From positions 261,564-325,563 of the forward strand of contig CALSRT010000007.1 in NCBI GenBank assembly GCA_943788825.1: DNA of 64,000 nt, given 5' to 3'. Shown here piece by piece: positions 1 to 9,047 of the stretch (the first letter of the stretch is position 1; each line of letters begins with the position of its first letter). Source of the DNA: UBA4582 sp002389265 (GTDB lineage Bacteria > Pseudomonadota > Gammaproteobacteria > Pseudomonadales > Azotimanducaceae). A program made the position numbers and the translations under genes. The notes beneath the pieces are model-generated. The model ran no database searches. It was not told the DNA's origin and was given only the letters and a program-made list of their open reading frames with translations.

Positions 1-825
1 TAATACGCCACCAACAGTTTCGCAGCCGGGATCAGGCACTGCACCACCGAGCAAATCACCCGGAAAACTCGGACCAGAAGCCGGATACGCGGTGCCAGGG
101 TTACCGATACCTGAGAAGCCACTTTCTGGGTTTACTGAGTAGTCACGCAAGGCCCAATCTCGAGACTTGATCGGCAGTTCATCGCGAGTTTCATATTCCG
201 CCGCCAAGGCAAAATGGAAGTTTTCACCGCTATGACCAAAGATGATACCTAGACTATCGTCGCCATCTGAACCATCGATGTCCTGGTGCGAACCTCGAAT
301 CTCAAGGCCTTCAAATTTATCGCGCGTAATAAAGTTCATTACGCCTGCAATAGCATCAGAACCATAAAGCGCGGCAGCACCGTCTTTCAGTACTTCAATC
401 CTGCCGATGGCGATGGAAGGCATCGCGCTGACATCGACGCCAATGGATTCGGTAGCGACGTGTCGTCGACCGTTAACAAGCACCAGTGTTCGTGCCGAGC
501 CCATGCCGCGAAGGTTAACCGTAGTCACCCCTTCGTTGCCTTGGCCACCACGAGTATCGAACTGGTTGGTTTCACCAATGTTGCCTGAAGTCACACTCAG
601 GTTACGAACCATCTCAAGCACACTAGGATTACCCTGGTCTTCTAAGTCCTCTCGACTAATGACATCGATGGGTAATGCCGCATCTTCTGCTGAGCCTTTA
701 ATGTAGGAACCCGTGACTACGACTTCCTCCATTTGCGCTTCGGCCCAGGCCGGCAGAGACCAAACACCCCCTAGAGCAAGTGCAACTGCTCCGACGGTTG
801 CGCGTCTATTAAAAAATCCTTTCAT
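1..825 (-). CDS. TonB-dependent receptor, N-terminal part (gene runs off the window)
   Basis: Outer-membrane receptor that would import a siderophore, vitamin or oligomer using TonB energy. The reading frame is open from the ATG at 823-825 to base 1, giving 275 residues. A signal peptide (MKGFFNRRATVGAVALAL...) ends near AWA, followed by a TonB-box-like EEVVVTGS segment. A plug domain follows, with the typical IDVISREDLEDQG, VNLRGMGSARTLVLVNGRR and AALYGSDAIAGVMNFITR motifs. The GSAR.LVLVNGRR and SDAIAGV style is that of the large marine TonB receptor families with unknown substrate. A GGGGAG Shine-Dalgarno precedes the start. The barrel lies outside the window, so the substrate cannot be assigned. 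Confidence 0.93.
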   Translation of the reverse strand, partial: MKGFFNRRATVGAVALALGGVWSLPAWAEAQMEEVVVTGSYIKGSAEDAALPIDVISREDLEDQGNPSVLEMVRNLSVTSGNIGETNQFDTRGGQGNEGVTTVNLRGMGSARTLVLVNGRRHVATESIGVDVSAMPSIAIGRIEVLKDGAAALYGSDAIAGVMNFITRDKFEGLEIRGSHQDIDGSDGDDSLGIIFGHSGENFHFALAAEYETRDELPIKSRDWALRDYSVNPESGFSGIGNPGTAYPASGPSFPGDLLGGAVPDPGCETVGGVL

Positions 826-886
826 CTATACTCTCCCCAAAAGGTGATTATATTTTTTTTCACGATTTATATACCCTCGCTACGAC

Positions 887-915
887 AACATAGTAAAAGC
901 CAAAAAAATATGCAA
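887..915 (-). promoter_or_regulatory. Candidate sigma70 promoter for the TonB receptor
   Basis: Read on the minus strand, TTGCAT (910-915) and TATGTT (887-892) are separated by 17 bases, about 60 bases before the receptor start. A perfect TTGACA also lies just upstream (924-929) and may be an alternative -35. Assigned by motif and spacing only. Confidence 0.35.
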
Positions 916-1096
916 GCCTTGTTTGTCAAGACTTATCGGAATGTTCTTACTTCAAAGACTACATATCGCTAGAACGACTCAAGAGCAACTTGTCGAAGTA
1001 GCCAACGGACATCCGTCGACGCCAACCTGTTGGGTATAACCGCAGCTGGCGCGGCGAACACAAAGCCTGGTGCTCCGCACTTTAATCGAGGTATTC

Positions 1097-2074
1097 ATGA
1101 TCACATTTGGCGCCCTGGGCGCAGCTAGAATAACGCCTGAAGCGCTCATCGAGCCCTGCCAACAGGAGCCCAGAGCTCAGGTCAGTCTGATTGCGGCGCG
1201 TGACAAGCGACGCGCAGCAATCTTTGCAACGCAGCATTCTATCGATTTTATTGCCGAGAATTATGACGAACTGGTGAACGACCCACGCATCAATGCGGTG
1301 TACATCGCGCTACCTATTCATGCCCATCACCAGTGGGCGATACAAGCCCTACGCGCCGGCAAGCACGTTTTATGCGAGAAATCTCTCGCTAGTAATCAAC
1401 GACAAGCCGTTGAGATGGCACAAGTCGCCGCTGAAACCGGGCTTATTCTGATGGACGCCTTCCACTATCGTTATCATCCGCTATTCCACCGCGCGCAGGA
1501 GATCTATGCTTCAGGGCTGCTGGGCAAGATCATCAGTATCCACGCTGAATTTAATGTACCCGTGCCAGATTCGAGGGATATTCGTATGAACTACGGAACT
1601 GCTGGCGGCGTTACCATGGATATCGGCTGCTATCCGATTTCCTGGGTTCGCCACCTAACGGCCACTGAACCCATGGCAATAGAAGCCAACGCCGAAGTGG
1701 GACCCATGAACGTTGATGTTTACCTCGCCACCCAGATGCTATTTCCCGGCAATCTGCAGGTTTCCACCGCGGCAGACATGCGCGCCGATGCTAAATTTAC
1801 GGCCTTTATCAAGGTTGTTGGTGAGATCGGCACCATGGTAGTCAATAACCCCATTGCCCCTCAGCTAGGTCATTACATTGAACTGCAGCTTAATGATAAG
1901 GTTAGTCGCGAACAGTTTTCAACCCGTCCCACCTACAGCTATCAACTGGATGCCTTCGTGGCTGCCGTCGAGTCCCAACGCCAACCATTGACCGGGCCTG
2001 AGGATGCGGTGCAACAAATGGCTGTCATTGATCGCTGCTACGAAGCCGCGGGACTTCCCGTCCGCGGTCTTTAA
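1097..2074 (+). CDS. Gfo/Idh/MocA family NAD(P)-dependent oxidoreductase
   Basis: Predicted sugar or cyclic-alcohol/dihydrodiol dehydrogenase of 325 residues. The N-terminal Rossmann fold starts with ITFGALGAARI and continues through DPRINAVYIALPIHAHH. The family's active-site EKP motif appears as CEKSLASN, so the lysine is kept and the proline replaced. The C-terminal domain carries DAFHYRYHPLFHRA and GGVTMDIGCYPISWVRH, the usual catalytic Asp/Tyr region. The ATG at 1097 is preferred over an upstream in-frame start at 1070 because GAGG lies 8 bases before it and the Rossmann strand then begins at residue 2. It stands alone, with no pathway neighbour that names its substrate. Confidence 0.88.
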   Translation: MITFGALGAARITPEALIEPCQQEPRAQVSLIAARDKRRAAIFATQHSIDFIAENYDELVNDPRINAVYIALPIHAHHQWAIQALRAGKHVLCEKSLASNQRQAVEMAQVAAETGLILMDAFHYRYHPLFHRAQEIYASGLLGKIISIHAEFNVPVPDSRDIRMNYGTAGGVTMDIGCYPISWVRHLTATEPMAIEANAEVGPMNVDVYLATQMLFPGNLQVSTAADMRADAKFTAFIKVVGEIGTMVVNNPIAPQLGHYIELQLNDKVSREQFSTRPTYSYQLDAFVAAVESQRQPLTGPEDAVQQMAVIDRCYEAAGLPVRGL

Positions 2075-2178
2075 TCCAGAATCGGCAATGTGGCGCCAGC
2101 CAAATTTTACTGAGCCGGGTGCCGTACCTTTGCGGCTGATGCGGTTTTTTGTGTAAACTGACGCTCCGAAATGAACGA

Positions 2179-2229
2179 TGCTCATCAAAACCAGCTCATC
2201 AAAAACAGCTCATCAAATATTGTTCATCA
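2179..2229 (+). repeat. Short tandem repeat, period 14, upstream of trhO
   Basis: Three to four imperfect copies of AGCTCATCAAAA at 2179, 2193, 2207 and (degenerate) 2222. The repeat lies between the oxidoreductase stop and the likely trhO start. One of several such microduplications in this window. Confidence 0.7.
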
Positions 2230-2247
2230 GCCGATGGTCATCACGAG

Positions 2248-3294
2248 ATGCTAGACATGCAAGGTAGTCAAGAAAACGGTAGTCAAGGCGAACTGTCACC
2301 ACAGCCGATCATGGTCTGCGCCCTGTACCATTTTACTGCGCTGCACGATTATGCAGCTTGGCAAGCACCCTTGCTGGCCCTGATGACAGCAGAGGGCCTA
2401 CGTGGCACCCTACTGCTCGCTCGAGAAGGTATTAACGGTACCGTGGCCGGCCCCAGCGCTGGTGTTACAGCGTTGCTGAACTTTTTACACCAGGACTCGC
2501 GTTTTCACGGCATCAAGCACAAGGAATCTTTTGATACAGCAATGCCTTTTTATCGGCGCAAGGTTAAACTCAAACAGGAAATCGTCACCATGGGTGTGAC
2601 CGACATTGACCCGTTGGATATCGTCGGCACCTACGTTAAACCCGAGGATTGGAATGCTCTAATATCCGACCCTGATGTCACGGTGATCGATACCCGCAAC
2701 GAATACGAAGTGATGATTGGCACCTTTGACCACGCAATCAATCCACATACCACCACTTTCAGAGAGTTCCCCGCTTATGCCGAGCAACATCTTGACAAGG
2801 CGGTACACAAGAAGGTTGCCATGTTTTGTACCGGCGGCATTCGTTGCGAAAAATCTACCGCCTACTTGAAATCACAAGGCTTTGAAGAGGTTTATCATCT
2901 GGAAGGCGGCATTCTCAAATATCTAGAAACCGTGCCAGAGGAAAACTCACTGTGGCACGGTGAATGCTTTGTGTTTGATAACCGGGTGACCGTCGATCAC
3001 CAGCTTGAGAAAGGCCATTATGATCAGTGTCATGCGTGTCGAATGCCCATCGACAACCTGGCCAAACAGAGCAATGCCTATGTCGAGGGAATCAGTTGTC
3101 CGCACTGCATCGGCAAAACATCTACCGACCAGCGTCACCGATTCATTGAGCGCCAACGACAGATTCAATTAGCCCGCGCTCGAGGCGAAGCCCATATCGG
3201 TGAAGATGCTGTCAACGCCCAGGCAGAACACAAAGCCGAGAAAACTGCACTGCGTGCGCAAACTCGCGCCGCGCAGAAGCCACCACCAGGTTAG
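2248..3294 (+). CDS. trhO: tRNA uridine(34) hydroxylase, rhodanese-domain protein
   Basis: Homologue of E. coli YceA/TrhO, which forms 5-hydroxyuridine at tRNA position 34 in an oxygen-dependent way. The N-terminal part has the family signature GTLLLAREGINGTVAG. The central rhodanese domain has DTRNEYEVMIGTF and the active-site loop FCTGGIRCEK with the catalytic cysteine. The C-terminal part has a Cys-rich segment (CHACRMP and CPHC) as in TrhO proteins. The start is uncertain. The homologous core begins at VCALYHFT, so the ATG at 2311 is possible, while the ATG at 2248 adds 21 residues. An open frame extends back to 2149 but overlaps the tandem repeat. No partner genes are adjacent. Confidence 0.9.
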   Translation: MLDMQGSQENGSQGELSPQPIMVCALYHFTALHDYAAWQAPLLALMTAEGLRGTLLLAREGINGTVAGPSAGVTALLNFLHQDSRFHGIKHKESFDTAMPFYRRKVKLKQEIVTMGVTDIDPLDIVGTYVKPEDWNALISDPDVTVIDTRNEYEVMIGTFDHAINPHTTTFREFPAYAEQHLDKAVHKKVAMFCTGGIRCEKSTAYLKSQGFEEVYHLEGGILKYLETVPEENSLWHGECFVFDNRVTVDHQLEKGHYDQCHACRMPIDNLAKQSNAYVEGISCPHCIGKTSTDQRHRFIERQRQIQLARARGEAHIGEDAVNAQAEHKAEKTALRAQTRAAQKPPPG

Positions 3295-3457
3295 TGCTCG
3301 AGATCACCTCAGACTTTTCGCACCGCATTAGCCTCACTCGCCATGACCCCGAGGCGCCAGCAATGCCGGGCCGCCCACGGCCAGTAGCTTTGAATGAGGG
3401 TTCACGCCGAGCAGCAAGAACATTGCATCTCACCATTAAGCTTGCAAAGATAGGGCT

Positions 3458-4288
3458 ATGGATAAGCCAACGATCAGAGACCAGTTCGCCGCCTGTGTGG
3501 CCCAGCCAGACGCCGACATTGCGCTCGATGTCGCGGCGCTGCTGATCGCCGCTGAATCTGAACCCGATCTCGACATCAAGCGATACCTCAGATATCTGGA
3601 TACAACAGCAGCGCGGTTTAAAGCTGACTTTGACCACTCGACGAATTCAGGTGCGTCGATCACGAGCCTGAATGACTTTATTTATCGAACTGAAGGCTAT
3701 AGTGGCAACATTAAAAGCTATTACGAACCCCGCAATAGCTTTCTAAACCATGTCATCAATACCCATCAGGGCATTCCGATCACCCTCGCGCTGATCCACA
3801 TTTGCCTTGGCCGGCGCCTACAACTGCCGGTGCATGGCATCAGCTTTCCCGGTCATTTTCTGGTGCGGTACGGCGACGATCAACGAGTGATCGTTGATCC
3901 CTTTAGCGGTCGGGTGTTGAGCGAAACGGACTGCCGCACACTACTCAAACAAATCGCAGGGCCAAATGCTTTGCTGCAACCAGAATACTTAGAGATCGCC
4001 ACCAACAAGAGCATTCTGATCCGAATATTGGACAACCTGAAACAAATTTTTTGGCACAACCAGGCCTGGGATGAAAGTAAGGCCTGTATCGAAAGGCAAT
4101 TGTTGCTGATACCGGAACGACAAGAGTTTAATGTCCAGTTGGGCGCCGTCTATGAGCGGCAAGGCAAATTGGGCCTAGCTCAGCATACCTACACCATGAT
4201 CCTTGAAGCCAGCGTAGACCCAGACATCAAGGTCCTGGCCAGTCAGCGTTTGATCGCGATGGGCACCAGCAAACCCATCGTTCACTAA
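3458..4288 (+). CDS. SirB1-family protein (transglutaminase-like core plus TPR)
   Basis: Protein of 276 residues with the SirB1/YchA layout. An N-terminal helical part leads into the motif SLNDFIYRTEGYSGN, then NSFLNHVINTHQGIPITLALIH. Next comes the transglutaminase-like segment GISFPGHFLVRY, in which the family's usual catalytic His is kept. A C-terminal TPR-like tail (PERQEFNVQLGAVYERQGKLGLAQHTY) closes the protein. In E. coli the homologue sits beside prfA/prmC and its biochemical role is not settled; here it is not in that context. The ATG follows an AGATAGG sequence. Function beyond family membership is not inferred. Confidence 0.85.
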   Translation: MDKPTIRDQFAACVAQPDADIALDVAALLIAAESEPDLDIKRYLRYLDTTAARFKADFDHSTNSGASITSLNDFIYRTEGYSGNIKSYYEPRNSFLNHVINTHQGIPITLALIHICLGRRLQLPVHGISFPGHFLVRYGDDQRVIVDPFSGRVLSETDCRTLLKQIAGPNALLQPEYLEIATNKSILIRILDNLKQIFWHNQAWDESKACIERQLLLIPERQEFNVQLGAVYERQGKLGLAQHTYTMILEASVDPDIKVLASQRLIAMGTSKPIVH

Positions 4289-4291
4289 ACA

Positions 4292-4310
4292 CTGACTACC
4301 CCTTAGTCAG
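4292..4310. terminator. Hairpin between convergent genes
   Basis: Perfect 7-bp stem CTGACTA/TAGTCAG around a CCCCT loop, directly between the SirB1-like gene and the convergent phosphotransferase. There is no T-tract, so termination is inferred from position only. Confidence 0.4.
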
Positions 4311-4315
4311 CAGCC

Positions 4316-5344
4316 TTATGCCTGAAGCAGCGCCAGTGCAGCCTGTGCTCGGCGAAGGACACCATTTTTCTGTTTTTCCAGATCAACATCACGATCTTCG
4401 CCCATAGCCCCCGTCAGATAACGCTTGTATACGCCCTGACCGATGGCCGCCAACCGCCAGTGAGAAAATGCCCGATAATAATTGATCTGGCTAAGGTCTC
4501 GACCCGTGTTAGCGCTATAAATATCGCATAATTCCTGACGCTCAGGATAGCCGCCAACCGCGGTGGGTGATTGATCACCCTCACCTGGCAGCTCAATTTC
4601 GCCGGGTGACACCCAGTTGTTCAACAGATAACCCACATCTGCTAACGGATCACCCAGGGTGCAAAGTTCCCAATCTAAGATCGCATCGACTTTGTCGGCA
4701 TTGACAATCATATTGCCCAGCCGATAATCGCCATGAACGATGGTCGCACCGATCTGATCCGGCATGGTTTCGGTGAGTATTCGGCAGCTTTCTTCCATCT
4801 CTGGAATCTCGTGGGTCTTGGATGCCACCCACTGTTTCGTCCAGCGATTAATTTGCCGTGACAAATAGGCTTCTTTGCGGCCCAGGTCTCCGAGGCCAAC
4901 CGCATCAGGGTCGATACTATGCAGCTTCGATAAAATATCGATCACATGTAAACCAATACCCCGTCGATGTTGCGCGGCCACCTTGAGACCCACCACTGAA
5001 TCGTTTAACACCAGACCGCCAATAAAATCCATCACATAAAATGGCGCGTCATTGACTTCTACGTCACGACACAAGCCATAGGTTTTCGGCACTGGCACAT
5101 CAGCAGATTCAAGGGAGCTGATAATTTTGTATTCTCGTCCCATGTCATGCGCGCTTTCGAGCACATGACCCAATGGTGGGCGGCGTAACACAAATTGGCT
5201 TCCCGACCTATCAACGCCAAGATAGGTCAGATTCGAGTGTCCCCCGGCAATAAGCGAGAACGTGATGGGCGCCTGCAGATGAGGAACCTGGTCCTGCAGC
5301 CAAGCTGTCACCTTGTCAATGTTAATTCCTTCTACCACGTTCAT
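4316..5344 (-). CDS. ACAD10/11-like aminoglycoside-phosphotransferase-fold protein
   Basis: Kinase-fold protein of 342 residues resembling the APH domain of ACAD10/ACAD11. That family has been linked to phosphorylation of 4-hydroxyacyl-CoAs ahead of beta-oxidation. Visible motifs are FVLRRPPLG (nucleotide-binding region), IVHGDYRLGNMI (catalytic loop Asp and Asn) and ILDWELCTLGDPLAD (metal-binding Asp). The frame is open 162 bases further upstream. The ATG at 5344 is chosen because a strong AAAGGAG precedes it and the protein then starts like its family. Neighbouring CoA transferase and acyl-CoA ligase genes fit a role in acyl-CoA metabolism; the substrate is inferred, not shown. Confidence 0.88.
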   Translation of the reverse strand: MNVVEGINIDKVTAWLQDQVPHLQAPITFSLIAGGHSNLTYLGVDRSGSQFVLRRPPLGHVLESAHDMGREYKIISSLESADVPVPKTYGLCRDVEVNDAPFYVMDFIGGLVLNDSVVGLKVAAQHRRGIGLHVIDILSKLHSIDPDAVGLGDLGRKEAYLSRQINRWTKQWVASKTHEIPEMEESCRILTETMPDQIGATIVHGDYRLGNMIVNADKVDAILDWELCTLGDPLADVGYLLNNWVSPGEIELPGEGDQSPTAVGGYPERQELCDIYSANTGRDLSQINYYRAFSHWRLAAIGQGVYKRYLTGAMGEDRDVDLEKQKNGVLRRAQAALALLQA

Positions 5345-5811
5345 GCTCCTTTCAAAGTATTCTGGGTATTGCCTGTGGACAGGCAACCCTGTATCTGTGG
5401 GTATGACGTTACACTGCCGTATTTCTAGGCGGCGCCAGACCTGCTGGCAAGCAAGTTCATCGCAACCGCGATCGCTATGCTGTTCGACGCGCCATGACTC
5501 AAGCACCAGAGACTCTGTGGCTATGGCACTTTGACACCAACGTTTCAGCCGCCACCTAATTCAATTTTGGCGTGATCTACGGCAGCCGATTAGCCCGAGT
5601 ATAAAGCTGAGTCGCCGACGCTGCTAGTCGCGCTGGCGGCTTCTCACCCAATCTTGCCTCAACTTACTGAAAACTCACAGAAAACTCACCGAAAACCAAT
5701 CTCACTTCCAAAAGCCAGGCGGCGAATAACGGATTATGCATCGTCGCCAGTCTCAATAACGTGGAAACGGCGAACACAAACTCGAAGGTCTAGGACCTCG
5801 ATTGAGGCGTA
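5345..5811. other. Gene-free interval with a short tandem repeat
   Basis: No convincing gene on either strand. It contains about two and a half copies of an 11-bp unit (GAAAACTCACC-like) at 5669-5696. The upstream start region of the phosphotransferase lies at the left edge. No terminator with a T-tract was seen. Confidence 0.5.
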
Positions 5812-7014
5812 TCAACTGTCATCCTGAACGATCGAACCGGATTTCAGCAAACTGCTTATTTCAGCCTCTGCGTAGCCAAGCTCAATCAAGACTTCTCGAC
5901 TGTGCGCACCAATCGCTGGCGCCTCAGTCGGCACTCTCTTGGGTCGACCGGCGACAGTGATCGGGCTCGCAACCGTCCATTGATAGTCCGGGTCGCTAGA
6001 ATCGGTCTTGATAACGACCTCGTTCTCGATCAGGTGTGCGTCAACAACCACGTCGCTGTTTTTCTCTATAACGCTGAAGGTCACTTGCTCCTTATCCAGT
6101 CTGAGGACCAGCTCATCTAGTTTAAAGCGCGCAAAGGCCGCGGCGAACATCACTTTGACCTCATCACGCAAACTCATCACTGCGGCTATATCCACAAAAC
6201 GCGACTCAAGGAGCCATTCCGGATGTCCCAATGCCCGGCAGAGTCTTGGCCACTCCCGTTGCGGCGCCGGGCCAACCAACACGATATAACGATCATCCCG
6301 GGTCTTATAGGACAACACGAATGGGCTACGATAACCATGCTGATCCAGAATCGTAGCGAGATCATACCCGGCAATGACACCTTGCAGATGCATGCCGTTT
6401 GACCAGGCGCCATTAGCGACCAGTGAAGTGGACACACATGCACCGATGCCCGTGCGTTCGCGGTCGTACAGCGCCAGCATGATGACGCCAAACAAGGACA
6501 TGGCGCTGGCATGATCACCGACGCCACCAACACCATTAACCGGCGCGCCACCCAGTGGCTTCATCATATCCATGATGCCCGTTCTAGCCCACCAAGCGGC
6601 GAGATCAAAGGCTCGCTTGCTTCGATCAGGTCCACGGGTCCCGTAACCGGTAATCTGGGCGAAGATAAGTCTTGGATTGCGCTGCCGGAGGAATTCATAA
6701 TCGAGTTCGTACAGGGCTAATTGCTCAGCATTGAAATTCACCACGAGCACATCGGCCTGGTCAATCAGGCGATGCATCACTTCCCGCCCTTCTGCCTGCT
6801 TCAAATCCAGCGCCAGGGCGCGCTTGTTCCTTGAGGTCAGCTGCCAGTTATAGTCAGTGCGATAGCGTGCCGCCAGGCTGCGATATGAATCACCCGTGGG
6901 CGGCTCAATCTTGATGACATCGGCTCCATAGTCAGCCATTACCGTTGTTGCTGCCGGGCCAGCCACATAGGATGCTGCATCGATCACTTTCAAACCTGCC
7001 AGTAAAAATGTCAT
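5812..7014 (-). CDS. CaiB/BaiF family III CoA transferase
   Basis: Predicted to move coenzyme A between carboxylic acids, or to act as a racemase in the same fold. The N-terminus LLAGLKVIDAASYVAGPAATTVMADYGADVIKIE is typical of the family. The mid-part ITGYGTRGPDRSKRAFD holds the region where the catalytic Asp of formyl-CoA transferase lies; the D of RAFDLAAWWARTG is the candidate. The start at 7014 follows GAGGCGAGAAG; an in-frame start five codons upstream is less likely. It is divergent from the acyl-CoA ligase at 7269 and they may share a control region. Whether it activates a fatty acid, a carnitine-like acid or another acid is not visible. Confidence 0.9.
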   Translation of the reverse strand: MTFLLAGLKVIDAASYVAGPAATTVMADYGADVIKIEPPTGDSYRSLAARYRTDYNWQLTSRNKRALALDLKQAEGREVMHRLIDQADVLVVNFNAEQLALYELDYEFLRQRNPRLIFAQITGYGTRGPDRSKRAFDLAAWWARTGIMDMMKPLGGAPVNGVGGVGDHASAMSLFGVIMLALYDRERTGIGACVSTSLVANGAWSNGMHLQGVIAGYDLATILDQHGYRSPFVLSYKTRDDRYIVLVGPAPQREWPRLCRALGHPEWLLESRFVDIAAVMSLRDEVKVMFAAAFARFKLDELVLRLDKEQVTFSVIEKNSDVVVDAHLIENEVVIKTDSSDPDYQWTVASPITVAGRPKRVPTEAPAIGAHSREVLIELGYAEAEISSLLKSGSIVQDDS

Positions 7015-7268
7015 CACTTCTCGCCTCAAGACTAGTCGGACACAGGCTTGAGCGCCTGCACTCCCATGAATAGCACCATCTTCTCCGCGCCAGCCAAACT
7101 AATTAGGATTGCATCGGGGCACGAGAATCCCTATCTTAACCAACTTTAGACGGCACATTGGTGCCACGTGAAATTTTTAAACAGTCTGATCCATCGGCGG
7201 CGCAATCGTAAAGCTGGTTGACGACGTGGATTTACATCACTGTTTTATTATGTCTCTAAGGGAGCCAA

Positions 7269-8972
7269 GTGAGCATGTATCAAGCCTTAAAAACCGTCTG
7301 GAATGAATTGACCAGCCCAGGACAACCATTTGAAATCACCTCTGTCGAGGTCCGAGGACAATCTATCAAGGCGTACGCCGCGGCGCCACCCAGTCTGCGC
7401 GAGATGTGGTTGGCCAGCGCGGCCTTCGCCGATCGTGACTATCTGGTTTATGAAAATGAGCGCTGGACCTACAGTGACGCGCACCGTGATGTGGCTGCCA
7501 TCGCCAACTGGATGGCGAAACAAGGTATCAAGCAAGGCGACCGAGTGGCGATCGCCATGCGTAACTACCCAGAATGGTTGCTGCTTTACTGGGCATGCGT
7601 CTCGCAGGGTATCGCGGTTGTAGGCGTCAATGCCTGGTGGGTCGCTAGCGAATTGGCCTTCGGTCTTGAAGACTCGGCGCCAAAATTGCTGATCTGCGAT
7701 CAGGAACGTCTGGACCGATTCAATGAAATCAAGGACCAGTTTCCCGACCTGCCGGTGGTTGGCGTCAGGCTCAAGGCACCGATTGATGGCGTAATCGATT
7801 TCAGTGAAGTGCTTAAAGATGGTGGCGAACTACCCGCGGCCAGCATAGACCCTGACGAAGATGCCTGTATTTTCTATACGTCGGGCACCACTGGTCGGCC
7901 CAAAGGGGCCCAGTTGACTCACCGTGGCTGCGTCAATAATGTCATGAACCTGGCTTTCTGGGGAACCGCCATGAGCCATTCCCTGGCCCGCGCCAACAAT
8001 ATGCCACCACCGGACCCCAGCGTTGCACCAATCGCTGCGGGCTTGATTACCACGCCACTGTTTCATGTGACCGCGAACAATTGCATGGCTCAGGGCACCA
8101 CCCTGTCCGGCGGCAAGCTGGTTCATATGTATCGCTGGGACGCCGGTGACGCACTAAAAATTATTGCCAAGGAACGCATCACCAGCCTGTCCGGCGTACC
8201 CGTCATGTCACGGGAACTCATCAGTCATCCAGATTTCGATAAGCATGATACTTCCAGTTTATTGACCGTTTCCGGTGGTGGCGCTCAAGTTCAGCCCGAT
8301 CTTGTGGGCAAGATTGATCGAACCGTCAAGACTGCCCGTCCTGGTACCGGCTATGGCATGACGGAAACCTGCGGCATTATCACGTCTATCGGTGGTGACT
8401 TCTTTGTGGATCGACCGGATAGCTGTGGTCCGGCCATGCCGAACTTCGAGGCTAAGTGCGTCGATGCCGAAGGCAATGAAGTGCCTCAAGGCAGCGTCGG
8501 CGAACTCTGGGTCAAGGGTGCCTGTGTCATTAAGGGCTATTTGAATCGCGCTGAGGCCACCGCTGAAACCATCACCGACGGCTGGCTTCACACGGGCGAT
8601 GTGGCCCGCATGGATGAAGATGGCTTTATCTATATTGTCGATCGCATTAAAGACATGGTCTTGCGGGGCGGTGAAAATATTTACTGCGCTGAAGTCGAGG
8701 CTGTGCTGTTCAACTTGGATGTTATCAAGGAATGCAGCGTCTTCGGTATTCCTGATGATCGTCTGGGAGAAGAAGTTGGGGTGGCGATTGTGTTGAAGCC
8801 GGGCACGCTCATCACCGCTGACGAGATCCGAGCTCACAGCGCCGCCCAAATGGCCAAGCACAAGATTCCCCGGTATATCTGGATCCTCGAGCAGCCATTA
8901 CCTCGCAACGCCAGCGGCAAGTTTCTCAAACGCGAACTTAGAGAATCCTTAGCCTTGCAAGACGCGATCTAA
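7269..8972 (+). CDS. AMP-dependent acyl-CoA synthetase (fatty-acid-CoA ligase type)
   Basis: Adenylate-forming ligase of 567 residues, predicted to activate a carboxylic acid to its CoA thioester with ATP. It has the P-loop-like FYTSGTTGRPKGAQLTHRG, the TGYGMTET motif, and the C-terminal LHTGDVARMDEDGFIYIVDRIKD hinge. The catalytic lysine is in the expected place (PRNASGKFLKREL). The start is either GTG 7269 or ATG 7275, both downstream of AGGGAG. The stop codon TAA lies inside the first copy of a 12-bp tandem repeat. The substrate class (medium/long-chain or aromatic acid) cannot be decided from sequence alone. Confidence 0.9.
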   Translation: MSMYQALKTVWNELTSPGQPFEITSVEVRGQSIKAYAAAPPSLREMWLASAAFADRDYLVYENERWTYSDAHRDVAAIANWMAKQGIKQGDRVAIAMRNYPEWLLLYWACVSQGIAVVGVNAWWVASELAFGLEDSAPKLLICDQERLDRFNEIKDQFPDLPVVGVRLKAPIDGVIDFSEVLKDGGELPAASIDPDEDACIFYTSGTTGRPKGAQLTHRGCVNNVMNLAFWGTAMSHSLARANNMPPPDPSVAPIAAGLITTPLFHVTANNCMAQGTTLSGGKLVHMYRWDAGDALKIIAKERITSLSGVPVMSRELISHPDFDKHDTSSLLTVSGGGAQVQPDLVGKIDRTVKTARPGTGYGMTETCGIITSIGGDFFVDRPDSCGPAMPNFEAKCVDAEGNEVPQGSVGELWVKGACVIKGYLNRAEATAETITDGWLHTGDVARMDEDGFIYIVDRIKDMVLRGGENIYCAEVEAVLFNLDVIKECSVFGIPDDRLGEEVGVAIVLKPGTLITADEIRAHSAAQMAKHKIPRYIWILEQPLPRNASGKFLKRELRESLALQDAI

Positions 8973-8998
8973 GTCTCGATCTAAGTCGCGATCTAAGT
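8965..8998 (+). repeat. 12-bp tandem repeat spanning the ligase stop codon
   Basis: Three copies of CGATCTAAGT at 8965, 8977 and 8989, period 12. The first copy contains the TAA stop of the acyl-CoA ligase, so the following copies repeat the stop codon, in frame since 12 is a multiple of 3. Confidence 0.8.
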
Positions 8999-9013
8999 CG
9001 CCGTCAGCAGGTA

Positions 9014-9037
9014 CCGCCAGACATCTCGTCCTGGCGG
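9014..9037. terminator. Hairpin between convergent ligase and ygiQ-like genes
   Basis: Inverted repeat CCGCCAG/CTGGCGG with a 10-base loop in the 75-base gap between the two convergent genes. There is no strong T-tract, so it may be a weak or Rho-assisted terminator. Confidence 0.4.
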
Positions 9038-9047
9038 GGCCTGAGGT

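Noticed and set aside
286..706. Two plus-strand open frames of about 100 codons near the left end
   Set aside because: They overlap the clear TonB receptor reading frame on the other strand and show no family features; shadow frames.
3212..3663. Overlapping minus-strand frames near 3.2-3.7 kb and a short plus-strand frame at 3294
   Set aside because: Antisense or out-of-frame shadows of trhO and the SirB1-like gene, low-complexity composition, no motif.
8259..8861. 200-codon minus-strand frame inside the acyl-CoA ligase
   Set aside because: Antisense to strongly conserved ligase motifs; no recognisable domain.
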